A DNA stretch of 64,000 nucleotides from Olleya sp. Bg11-27 (lineage in GTDB: Bacteria > Bacteroidota > Bacteroidia > Flavobacteriales > Flavobacteriaceae): NCBI RefSeq assembly GCF_002831645.1, contig NZ_CP025117.1, positions 2,247,001 to 2,311,000 on the forward strand. The letters run 5' to 3'. Position 1 is the stretch's first letter, and every line of letters starts with the position of its first letter. Below are positions 41,735 through 49,497 of the stretch, one piece after another. The notes under the pieces are model-generated. The model worked only from the letters and a program-made list of their open reading frames with translations. It had not been told where the DNA came from and did not search any database. The translations under genes and the position numbers were made by a program.

Positions 41735-42598
41735 TTATGCTAAAGTTACCAAAAGTATTGCTAATATGGCAACACCAATACCAATCCAGTTTTTGGCAAG
41801 CAAGCGTTCTTTAAAAAATATTAAGCCTAAAAGTGTCGATAGCATAACTATAGCAACGTTGTTAACAGTGAATATAGTCGAGCTTTCAAAATTTTCCGCG
41901 TTTAACGCTTTTAATAACATGTAGATAGAGTAGTAGTTGACGATACCTAAAATAAAACCTGCGATGATACTCTTGGGATCAAAGCTTAATTTTTTTTGTA
42001 TCGCTTTCGCGGAAAGAAGGCCGATACCAATAAGTCCAGCGATTAAAAATATGGTGGCAGAAAATATTGGAATACCATTATCGGCGACATATGTGGTTTC
42101 TAAATACTTTATTGAGGTATCAATAGTTCCCGAACCTAAAAAGAGTAGGGCAGGAAGCCATAAGCTTTTGATTGAAAAGCGTTCGGTTGTTTTTGCTTTT
42201 TGTGAAGCCAAATATACTGCGACTAAAGCTAAAACAATACCTATGCCTTTTTGCCAGCCTAGTGCTTCGTTATATACAAAAAGCCCAAAAATTATTGGGA
42301 TAACAACACTCATTTTACTTGCTACGGACGCTACGGATAAACCAAGTCGTTGTGCGGTTAGAGCCATAACATTAAAGATGGCAATAAATAGGAATCCTAA
42401 ACCGATAGCACCAAAAAACCATTGGGATGTTACAATGTCTTTAACAACGATTGGGGCGTCATAACTCAAAATACCACAAGTAAAAGCTGTAAAATAGTTA
42501 AAAACTATAGTTTGTAGTGTGTTTATGTTGCGTTTTCCAACAACTTTAAATATGACAAAAATTAGAGTAGAGGCACAAATACTAAATATTAAATACAT
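41735..42598 (-). CDS. EamA/DMT-family transporter
   Basis: The 287-aa protein is hydrophobic with about ten transmembrane helices in two repeats, as in the EamA group. The second half contains SIIAGFILGIVNYYSIYMLL, and ILGIVNYYS and VNNVAIVMLSTLLGLIFFKE are typical of the C-terminal repeat. The substrate is unknown. Its start overlaps the HAD gene stop by one base, so the two may be coupled. Confidence 0.85.
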   Translation of the reverse strand: MYLIFSICASTLIFVIFKVVGKRNINTLQTIVFNYFTAFTCGILSYDAPIVVKDIVTSQWFFGAIGLGFLFIAIFNVMALTAQRLGLSVASVASKMSVVIPIIFGLFVYNEALGWQKGIGIVLALVAVYLASQKAKTTERFSIKSLWLPALLFLGSGTIDTSIKYLETTYVADNGIPIFSATIFLIAGLIGIGLLSAKAIQKKLSFDPKSIIAGFILGIVNYYSIYMLLKALNAENFESSTIFTVNNVAIVMLSTLLGLIFFKERLLAKNWIGIGVAILAILLVTLA

Positions 42599-43209
42599 TA
42601 AAATAAGTCTTTTTTAATGGTAAATAAGTCGATAATATCTTCAGTCTTAGGATCGTTATTCCAAACATGTATGCCCAATTTACTTGCTGCTTCTGTATTT
42701 TCTTTTGTGTCGTCAATAAATAAGCAGTCTTCTGGATTTAGATTGTTTTCATCTAAAACAAACTGAAAGATGTCTGTGTTTGGTTTGCGTAATTGAATCT
42801 CGTGCGATAAGTAAAACTGATTAAACGCTTTTTTAAAGTCATCATAAAACGGAATGTGTTTTTTGATACAATCAATATGCATTTCGTTGGTATTACTTAA
42901 TAAGATTAAATTATAGGTTTTGTCTTGGGCTAATTGTGTTATAAAATCTAAACGCTTTGATGGAAAATCACAGATTATATAATTCCAAGTATCAATTAAG
43001 TCTTTTTTAGATAGTTTAGGAAAGTTCTCTAAATAAAAGTCGATAAACTCGTCAGTACTTATTAAGCCTTGTTCGTAAAAGCTATTAAAAGCAATCAGTT
43101 CTTCAGACAATTCGTCGATTTCAAAAAGCTCTAAAGCATTGGTCATCGCGCCTTCTTTATCTAAATTGATAAAGACATCACCAAAATCGAATATTATAGT
43201 TTTAATCAT
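42598..43209 (-). CDS. HAD-family phosphatase
   Basis: The start is at ATG 43209 (MIKTIIFDFGDVFINLDKEG), which puts the HAD nucleophile motif DFGDV at the N-terminus (203 aa). It also has motif II in NLILLSNTNEMHI, and motifs III/IV in LRKPNTDIFQFVLDENNLNP and DCLFIDDTKENTEAASKLG. This is the YihX/epoxide-hydrolase-N-like group of HAD hydrolases acting on small phosphorylated compounds. The second acidic residue expected two positions after the nucleophile is replaced (DFGD), as in the sugar phosphatase subgroup. Confidence 0.88.
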   Translation of the reverse strand: MIKTIIFDFGDVFINLDKEGAMTNALELFEIDELSEELIAFNSFYEQGLISTDEFIDFYLENFPKLSKKDLIDTWNYIICDFPSKRLDFITQLAQDKTYNLILLSNTNEMHIDCIKKHIPFYDDFKKAFNQFYLSHEIQLRKPNTDIFQFVLDENNLNPEDCLFIDDTKENTEAASKLGIHVWNNDPKTEDIIDLFTIKKDLF

Positions 43210-43390
43210 TTGTTCGAGGTTTAATTTCTCTTGCAAATATCTTATTATTTTTAGTATTACCGAGTTTTTAAAGGATTAGTATTTTTTGTTCTAGTAATTA
43301 ATAAGCTTAATGTCTGTTTTTCTGTAAAAGCACTAATTATATAACAAATAAATTACAGCTTTCAAAAACTGTGATTTTTAAAGTATGTTA

Positions 43391-43430
43391 GAACACGCAC
43401 TCTTAACTGCACTAGTGCGAGCTTGAGCTG
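43391..43430. repeat. Module-border hairpin repeat R1
   Basis: CGCAC (43396-43400) can pair with GTGCG (43415-43419), with the palindrome GCACTAGTGC inside. It ends in GCGAGCTTGAGCTG. It marks the right end of the housekeeping region and the start of the effector island. The relation to R2-R4 is by layout (GCAC...ACTAG), not by the full core. Confidence 0.4.
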
Positions 43431-43445
43431 TCTGTATTACTACAG

Positions 43446-44050
43446 CTAATGGCTTAGTTTTAAAATTTCTTCTATTCTCTCAGTATTTTTAGTTTTTTCT
43501 ATTTCTATCCAATGCTTTTGTCCTTTGTCTGATTTATAGATAATTACAGTTCTATCTTTTTTATAATATTCACATGGATTATCAACCCAATCTTCAAGAG
43601 GGAGAAAGTTGTCTTTAGGTGTTATTTGAGCCCATAGTGTAAATCTTTCATGGATTTCTTTATTACTAAAAATGTTATTAATAGAATCAATAATTGGTGC
43701 TCTGTAATTGAAATCCTTCCAATTTTCTAATTCCGAGGCGCTTGGTCTTAGATAGATTTTTCCAGAGAACTTCATTTCTTTTTCATCTCCATGGCATACA
43801 AAGGCATATGCAGAGTAATCATTAATTATAGCGTCTTGAAAAATAAGACTTTCGTCTATAAAATTTAAAAACTCAATTTGATTTTTATTTGTCTTTTTAT
43901 TAGAAAAAGAAGCATCAGTAGTAGTGAAGCTATCTTTAGTCATAACCGATACACTTCCTTTATTGTAATGGCGTGGGTTAATTTGTTTTCTGATTTATTT
44001 TTACAACTTATAAAAATAGATATTAATACTATAAAAATTATTTTCTTCAT
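43446..44050 (-). pseudogene. Lipoprotein gene, frameshifted (putative immunity)
   Basis: An ATG at 44050 starts a lipoprotein signal, MKKIIFIVLISIFISCKNKS, which runs to a stop at about 43942. The longer frame below it (165 aa from 43943) is open upstream as RHYNKGSVSVMTKDSF. The two join with one frameshift near 43980-43995; 605 nt is not a multiple of 3. The body has SAYAFVCHGDEKEMKFSGKI and EDWVDNPCEYYKKDRTVII and matches no family I know. Position downstream of effector modules suggests an immunity lipoprotein. A sequencing error would also explain the shift. Confidence 0.6.
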
Positions 44051-44116
44051 TGCTTATAAGTACAAGAGCTAATTAAAACATTTATAATTTTAATTGCTGT
44101 TTTCTTACTCGATGCG

Positions 44117-44150
44117 GCACTCGTTACAAACGAGCACTAGCGGGAGCGCC
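44117..44150. repeat. Module-border hairpin repeat R2
   Basis: CTCGT (44120-44124) pairs with ACGAG (44130-44134), loop TACAA, followed by CACTAGCGGGAGCGCC. It lies between two lipoprotein genes and is nearly the same as R3 and R4. Confidence 0.7.
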
Positions 44151-44817
44151 TATTTATTATTTGAGATAGCATCTAATTCCTTACAAAATTCTTTGTCAAA
44201 ATATTTATTACAATCTAACCTTGGATACCAACTGAAGTCATTTTTTATTAGTCTATTTTTTTCCTCATATTTTACATATTCTTCTAAGCAGTCTTTGATT
44301 TCATATTCATCTGTTTCAAATTCTTCACAAGGAGGGACATAGATGTTTTTTATAGATTTTAAAGACAATGAATCGATTAATACTTTAATTATTTTGTCAT
44401 TTTCTAATTGGTAAACTATGTTCTTTTTAGAATCATATCTGAAATAAAAAGTTAATTTTTTCTTTGTCCACTTATTTTGAACTTTAACCAAAATTTTATC
44501 ATTATCAAACTCTTTGCTTAAAACTATATATTCTAATGGCTCCATTATTGCCATCCCTGTCTTGTCAAACATTATATTCTCTTTGAAGTGAAAAGATTCC
44601 ATATCAGATTCAAAGTATAATTTTTTCAAGAAATATTGATTTCCAGTATCTTTTGATAATAAATAGAATTTCGAGTTTTGTAAATCTATATCATTTACTT
44701 TATATTTTCTATTTCAACAATTGATGATAAATTTTCTTTGACTTTTTTTTCTTTTTTACAGGAAAAGACTATCAAGAGAAATAGACTGTTAATAAGTAAT
44801 AATTTGGTGTGATTCAT
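44150..44817 (-). pseudogene. Lipoprotein gene, frameshifted (putative immunity)
   Basis: ATG at 44817 begins a lipoprotein signal ending in LLIVFSCKKEKKVKEN; this frame stops at about 44697. The next frame reads KYKVNDIDLQNSKFYLLSKD and continues to 44150 as YFESDMESFHFKENIMFDK and beyond. One frameshift near 44705 joins them (668 nt in total). The 159-aa ORF from 44629 uses an internal Leu codon and is not the real start. It follows, with a 29-bp overlap, the cysteine-peptidase-like effector gene, so it is the probable cognate immunity lipoprotein. Confidence 0.6.
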
Positions 44818-45370
44818 TTAAGTTTCTTCTTATTTGAGTTACATTATAGGGTTTGTTTCCTGATTTATAAGTTTTTTCTGCATTTAACTTATATTCATCT
44901 TTCAAAACGAAGTACCACTCTGTGGATCCCCCTTTACGATTACCAACATCCCAAAACATATAACGTTGTTCGTTTTTAACTAATTTCCTTCCAAATATTA
45001 TTACATAATGATCAATTGTACCTTCATTAATTCCTGTTCCTCCTCTATATAGGTAAGTATGATTGACTCCAATTAAAACAGGATGACTATTTTCTAACGC
45101 TTTATCTAAATATTCGATAGCTTTTAAATAAGGCTTTTCATAAAAATCAAGTCCATCTCTATCACTTGTTTCATTTGCTAATTGATGATAAGATTGGGGG
45201 TGTTGAGCTCCGAAAATTGAGGTTTTACCTGAAGCGCCTTCAGCATAAACTCCCATTCTTTTCATTATTCGTTTGCAAGTTATATTACAATCTGATTTAC
45301 CTTTTTGAGGTTCAAACGTCATTAAAGGTCGTAAATCAATATCTTCTTTCTCTACTGTAATCAACTTCAT
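44789..45370 (-). CDS. Papain/C39-like cysteine hydrolase (putative effector)
   Basis: The 193-aa protein has a Cys in KGKSDCNITCKRIMKRMG (residues 28-32), a His in GINEGTIDHYVIIFGRKL (near residue 122) and an Asp in RYMFWDVGNRKGG. These are the order and spacing of C39/papain-like amidases and peptidases. There is no signal peptide. The gene starts right at repeat R3 and seems to be a catalytic domain without delivery sequences, like a displaced effector tip. It precedes a lipoprotein gene, an effector-immunity order. Peptidoglycan cleavage is inferred only from the neighbours. Confidence 0.6.
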   Translation of the reverse strand: MKLITVEKEDIDLRPLMTFEPQKGKSDCNITCKRIMKRMGVYAEGASGKTSIFGAQHPQSYHQLANETSDRDGLDFYEKPYLKAIEYLDKALENSHPVLIGVNHTYLYRGGTGINEGTIDHYVIIFGRKLVKNEQRYMFWDVGNRKGGSTEWYFVLKDEYKLNAEKTYKSGNKPYNVTQIRRNLNESHQIITY

Positions 45371-45372
45371 AT

Positions 45373-45400
45373 GCCTCGTTACAAACGAGCGCTAGCGGGG
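45373..45400. repeat. Module-border hairpin repeat R3
   Basis: CTCGT (45375-45379) pairs with ACGAG (45385-45389), loop TACAA, then CGCTAGCGGGG. It sits between the SH3-lipoprotein gene and the cysteine hydrolase gene. Confidence 0.7.
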
Positions 45401-45401
45401 A

Positions 45402-46282
45402 TTAAAATCCGTGGAAAATATATTTTTTCAAAAGCTTGCCTTGGTCTAGCAGAAACAAAACATTATAGCTTTCTGATGCAATATTATCTGCACCAGTAAT
45501 TGAAATAATTAATTGTTGATCGCTTTTTTTATAAATAGTCACTTTTTCTAAACTTGGCTCTAGTAAATTATAAAGTACTTGATCCGATAAACTGAATTCT
45601 TTTTCTCCATAAGTTATTTTTATACTTTCGAAAACATATTTTGGAATGCCAAAACCACCATATAACCCCCTAGGCCATTCGTGTCTTTAACATTAACAAA
45701 ACCACCTTCCTTAACTATTTTATACTCTTTAGGATCAAATTTATTTTTAGATATTTCGATTTTTATATCATTTTCTGAAAAGGTGATTTTTTCTTTTAAT
45801 TTCTCCTTTACCTTTATTTTTGGATACAGTAATTTTCTGATAAAATAAGTTCCTTTTTTATTCAATGTATTGATGTTAATTATAGTGTCTTTGTCGTACG
45901 AAAAATCAGAAGGATCAAATCCATTAATTCTTACACAAAGTTGTTCTTTGCTATTCGCATTTATTATTCTAGTCTTGTGAACATAACCTTTTAAACCATT
46001 CAGGGTTTTAACTGAAAACCAATTATCCTTTGATATTTTATAAAAGAAATATTCATCTTCTAAAATAGTTCCAATAATCAAAGAGCTAGAATCAGGTTTT
46101 AATCTGATATTCGTGTATCCATCGGAATCGTCGATTAAACCTATTTTTATGGTGTAAATATCCTTTAGAGGTGTTACTATTTTAAAATCTTTTTTCTGTA
46201 CATTCTTCTCTTTAGCTATTGTTCCTTCTTTACATGAAGAAAATAAACAAAGAATTAATATTAACGTAATAATATATTTCAT
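45402..46282 (-). pseudogene. SH3-like lipoprotein gene, frameshifted (putative immunity)
   Basis: The signal MKYIITLILILCLFSSCKEG starts at 46282. An SH3b-like segment follows (GYTNIRLKPDSSSLIIGTIL; FSVKTLNGLKGYVHKTRI). The frame that ends at 45620 reads nonsense after VKDTNG. Another frame continues with RGLYGGFGIPKYVFESIKIT, EKEFSLSDQVLYNLLEPSLE and SYNVLFLLDQGKLLKKYIFH to a stop at 45402-45404. The whole is 881 nt, one base off a multiple of three, with the shift near 45675. The signal peptide is nearly the same as that of the YARHG lipoprotein at 51619. Confidence 0.65.
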
Positions 46283-46309
46283 AATTTTTTTCTTTAGAAA
46301 AAACTCCGT

Positions 46310-46564
46310 TTAACCAATAAGCTCTACTTTAACTAACTTGATTTCACCATTTACTTTGTCAAAAATAAAAACATAATTAATTTCTAGATCAGGAAAACTG
46401 TTACTAATTCCAAATACAAAACAATTTTCAGTTCCTTCTTTTTCGCTAAAATACTCTTCATTAGATATTTTATAGTAATCAGCAATAGTACTTTTTATAC
46501 AATATTCTGTAATGCCTTCATAGTAATCATTTAATAATTCCGATGAATTTATAAAATTCATCAT
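46310..46564 (-). CDS. 84-aa hypothetical protein (duplicate)
   Basis: The protein is identical to the one at 52339-52593. It is acidic and cytoplasmic (SSELLNDYYEGITEYCIKST; CFVFGISNSFPDLEINYVFI) and matches no family I recognise. The frame is open about 24 codons further upstream (KKSDLKAIEIFKNNFARAIL), but without an ATG, so the true start may be lost or non-standard. It always follows the effector's CHAP-like domain, so it may be an immunity or accessory protein for it. Confidence 0.5.
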   Translation of the reverse strand: MMNFINSSELLNDYYEGITEYCIKSTIADYYKISNEEYFSEKEGTENCFVFGISNSFPDLEINYVFIFDKVNGEIKLVKVELIG

Positions 46565-46751
46565 AGCAATTTTGTCTTTTTTTAAAATTGCTCGAGCAAA
46601 ATTATTTTTAAAAATTTCAATAGCTTTGAGGTCGCTTTTTTTTTAACAATTAAGATTGTTTTTTTCGAATTTATTTTGTGGCTCTGTTTTAAATTTATTT
46701 TGTGGCTCTGGTTTACAACTACAGATTGTAATTATGAAACATAAACAATAC

Positions 46752-47420
46752 CTAAGAACTTTCTCCATTTTTATTTGTTTTTATCGCAACAGTTGTTGCT
46801 TCTAAATTAGCTTCTTTAAAATTTTTATAACTATTCTGTTCACCTAATAAAACTCCCCCCTTAAAATCTTTTGGCATATAAAAACCTCTAAATTTTTTGT
46901 AATGAATTTTAATTACTTTACCAGCTTTATTTTTCCGTGTCCAAGAAACAAATACTTTACCTGAACAATCAAAGGGTGTAACTTTCAATTGATTACTTTG
47001 ATTACCACCAAGAGCAGCTATTTTATTACTACCTTTAACTGTCCCATAAACAAAAGCAATATGACCACTGCTAGATAATACTCCTTCTTTAGTGCAATCA
47101 GAAAAAACCATAAGTGCACCATATAAAGGCTTATATACTTTAACGAACATGTTTTTAGATTTTTTATTCCATTCATCATCATGAGCAATATAAAATCTAG
47201 AACCAGTTTGTTTCAAACCTTTATATTCTGTTTCATCTAAACACCAACTTACAAAAGAAGAACACCAGGATGATGTATAAGAATCTTCAATTGTCTTAGT
47301 GGTAGACTTATTATCATATAAATTAGAATTATTATGGTATTTTGTAACCATTGAAGCAAGTGGTTCTTGACTTTCCTCAACCCCTTTAGCTAATTTTGCT
47401 TCATTTAATGCTACGGTCAT
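46752..47420 (-). CDS. Orphan CHAP-like domain, duplicate of effector C-terminus
   Basis: The 222-aa ORF is identical to residues 1273-1494 of the large effector at 52781-57265. It holds the whole TIGR02594/CHAP-like domain: YTSSWCSSFVSWCLDETEYK with the likely catalytic Cys, and SSSGHIAFVYGTVKGSNKIA with His. Upstream, the copied frame has a Tyr to stop change at 47472 and is then cut at about 47559. So this is a detached catalytic tail without delivery domains. It could be expressed from the internal Met or serve as a recombination donor. Confidence 0.8.
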   Translation of the reverse strand: MTVALNEAKLAKGVEESQEPLASMVTKYHNNSNLYDNKSTTKTIEDSYTSSWCSSFVSWCLDETEYKGLKQTGSRFYIAHDDEWNKKSKNMFVKVYKPLYGALMVFSDCTKEGVLSSSGHIAFVYGTVKGSNKIAALGGNQSNQLKVTPFDCSGKVFVSWTRKNKAGKVIKIHYKKFRGFYMPKDFKGGVLLGEQNSYKNFKEANLEATTVAIKTNKNGESS

Positions 47421-47559
47421 CCATGGTACCTCACCTTCTGTACTATACTTAATAGTACAGCAATTATATCCTTAATCCTTTAAAAAACCTCTTTGTAAGT
47501 GTAATTTATTTTCGCCTTTTTGTTCACCTTTAAGCTCTTCGTTTAAATAATCTTCATAG

Positions 47560-47996
47560 TTCAATAGATTTATTATTGTGTTGCCAGAATTGATATTTTG
47601 AGATATTACCTCTTTCTTTTCTACAATAGTCTATGCTTTCTAGTAAAATATGATTGCCTTGTAAATATGTCTATCCAATATACTGTAGCAAAAGACACCA
47701 AATATGCTCCTACAATAATTTAGAGAATTTTCTAATATTTTAAAATAGGTTGGTCGAATAAATAAATCTACCTAATCAATTATTGTTATTGTCACAAATA
47801 TTGGAACGGAACTATCTATGACTTTATATCTCAGAGACATTGTTTAAAGATAATAAATTGCATTGTAAAGACTAAAGAAAATTAGACACACTTCACAGAA
47901 GTGCGCCAGAGTTACGGATATGGCGCACTAGGGGAATCATATATATTCCGTTATTGATGCATTTATTGCTAAAAGAAAAATACAAGCTATATTATA
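47560..47996. other. Gene-free gap with hairpin R5
   Basis: These 437 bp hold no convincing ORF. The part next to the duplication (47560-47880) is AT-rich and scrambled, perhaps an older effector remnant, but I could not read a protein from it. A strong hairpin is at 47901-47928. Confidence 0.5.
47901..47934. repeat. Module-border hairpin repeat R5
   Basis: GTGCGCCA (47901-47908) pairs with TGGCGCAC (47921-47928) with GTTAC in the loop, followed by TAGGGG. It resembles R2-R4 in layout (GTTAC loop and CACTAG-type tail) but has a different stem. Confidence 0.6.
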
Positions 47997-48536
47997 ATGT
48001 TAAGTGGACTAGCTAATAAAAACCTTATATCTGCTATCAATAGTACTAAAAGTTTAATTCAAGTTTTTATTGTTATTCTTTTTTTGGAAAATTACTTAAT
48101 AATATCAACTCAAAAATCGCTTTTCAATACCAGTATAAGTTTTGAAAAAATACATATTGCTCCTTTTCTTTTTTATTTCTTATCTGTAGCGGTAGCTAAA
48201 TTTCTTTGGTTTGTTATTTTTTCAATCAAACTTTTTATTCCTTTTAAAATATTCTCTTTCAAAAAAGAAGAAGAAGAAAGTAATAATAAAATACCCATTA
48301 GTACATCTTTCAGACTTTTTCTATTATTTATTTTAAGTTCTATTTATCTTGTATTATTATCAGGAAAAGAGTGTTTACCTTTTGATAATGAAAAATACGC
48401 TATCTTTAATAATATGTACTTTATTTTTTGTTTTGGGACAGCTCTTACAAGTCTATTTCTTTGCTTTACATATAAACCTGATGTTATAGTGTCTGAATTT
48501 CTAACGAAAGAAAATATCGAAAAACAAAAAACCTAG
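47997..48536 (+). CDS. Hypothetical inner-membrane protein
   Basis: The 179-aa protein has about four transmembrane helices (LIQVFIVILFLENYLIISTQ; FLFYFLSVAVAKFLWFVIFS; FRLFLLFILSSIYLVLLSG; MYFIFCFGTALTSLFLCFT) and a charged loop KKEEEESNNK. It is the only gene of the effector island on + and carries its own terminator. It may be an immunity membrane protein or unrelated; I do not recognise a family. Confidence 0.55.
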   Translation: MLSGLANKNLISAINSTKSLIQVFIVILFLENYLIISTQKSLFNTSISFEKIHIAPFLFYFLSVAVAKFLWFVIFSIKLFIPFKIFSFKKEEEESNNKIPISTSFRLFLLFILSSIYLVLLSGKECLPFDNEKYAIFNNMYFIFCFGTALTSLFLCFTYKPDVIVSEFLTKENIEKQKT

Positions 48537-48556
48537 AAATTTATAATTTCTAGGTT
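48530..48556 (+). terminator. Terminator of membrane-protein gene
   Basis: AACCTAGAAAT (48530-48540) pairs with ATTTCTAGGTT (48546-48556), followed by a T-run. The stop codon TAG of the gene is part of the stem. Confidence 0.85.
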
Positions 48557-48582
48557 TTTTGTTTTTTTTTAAGTTTATTGTT

Positions 48583-49497
48583 TTATTCTTCCTTTAACTT
48601 TATTTCTTTACCTTCTTTTATCTGTGAACTGGTAGCATAAAAGGTATTTCCTTTTTTATATATCTTAACTAAAGGCTGTGTCATGTTTTTATTATACTCA
48701 GTACCTTCTATAGTTTTTTTATAATAAATCTCTAAAACTCCATTGTTCATTTTTGCATAACATAAATCATCAAAATTTGTTTGATAACCTTGTCCTGCAA
48801 AGTAAACAGCATCTTTTTTTATCTCTAAAGAATAACCAATTGTAATCGAAGCAATTTCGTCTAATTTTCCCATGTCAGAAAAATAAGAGTAAGAACCAAT
48901 ATAATCTTTTACACCAAAATTTTTATTATCAACCTGAGGAGTATTTAGAGGTTTTTTAATTCCTTTTTTAGTGTTTTTATTTTTATCACTAAACTTTTTT
49001 ATTTCTTCTAAATTCAGAAGTTCATCATTATTAATAGCGTCAATAAGGTAAATATTTCCTTTTTTAATTAAAGATAAGAGAACAACAGTTGGTTTCTCAT
49101 TTTCAAGTTCAAAGCGATTAAAACTTACTTTTAATTCGTTTTCTTTGTTTAGAGAAGTAATAATTTTTAAAGTCTTTTTTATTACGTCATAGCGATAATC
49201 TTGTCCTTGTATGAATGGGTCGTAATCTAAAATTAAGTCTTCAGAATTACCTAATTCTTGTATTTTTTCAAAAAGCCTATTAGTTATAAACCTTTTTAAT
49301 AAGTCATCATTAACGGTTGTACTATTTTTATAATAAGAAAGATAAAACTCTTTAATCCTTTCTTCTGCTTTAGAAAATTGAATTACATCTACTACTTCAT
49401 TAGTACTTAAAGCTTTTTTATTATTTATATCTTTTTTGCAACTTAGTATTAGAAAAAAGACTATAAAACTGTACTTAAAAATTGATTTTATTCCCAT
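48583..49497 (-). CDS. DUF3828-like lipoprotein (putative immunity)
   Basis: The 304-aa protein has the lipoprotein signal IFKYSFIVFFLILSCKKDIN. A DUF3828-type domain follows at about residues 40-165 (ERIKEFYLSYYKNSTTVNDD; LLKRFITNRLFEKIQELGN; FIQGQDYRYDVIKKTLKII), then a second beta-rich part (GSYSYFSDMGKLDEIASITI). Its start overlaps the stop of the second effector by 10 bp, so the pair is coupled. Lipoproteins directly after peptidoglycan-hydrolase effectors are commonly their immunity proteins in the periplasm; the role here is inferred from that. Confidence 0.7.
   Translation of the reverse strand: MGIKSIFKYSFIVFFLILSCKKDINNKKALSTNEVVDVIQFSKAEERIKEFYLSYYKNSTTVNDDLLKRFITNRLFEKIQELGNSEDLILDYDPFIQGQDYRYDVIKKTLKIITSLNKENELKVSFNRFELENEKPTVVLLSLIKKGNIYLIDAINNDELLNLEEIKKFSDKNKNTKKGIKKPLNTPQVDNKNFGVKDYIGSYSYFSDMGKLDEIASITIGYSLEIKKDAVYFAGQGYQTNFDDLCYAKMNNGVLEIYYKKTIEGTEYNKNMTQPLVKIYKKGNTFYATSSQIKEGKEIKLKEE

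Larger units (their letters stand above)
46247..47559 (-). repeat. 1.3-kb duplication, copy A
   Basis: This stretch equals 52276-53588 at a constant offset of 6029 bp, with only a few differences noted by eye (46269-46271 region, 47472, 47555). It carries the end of a lipoprotein signal peptide, the 84-aa ORF and the last third of the effector's catalytic tail. The left junction lies within a lipoprotein signal sequence. The right junction cuts the effector coding sequence. Confidence 0.9.
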
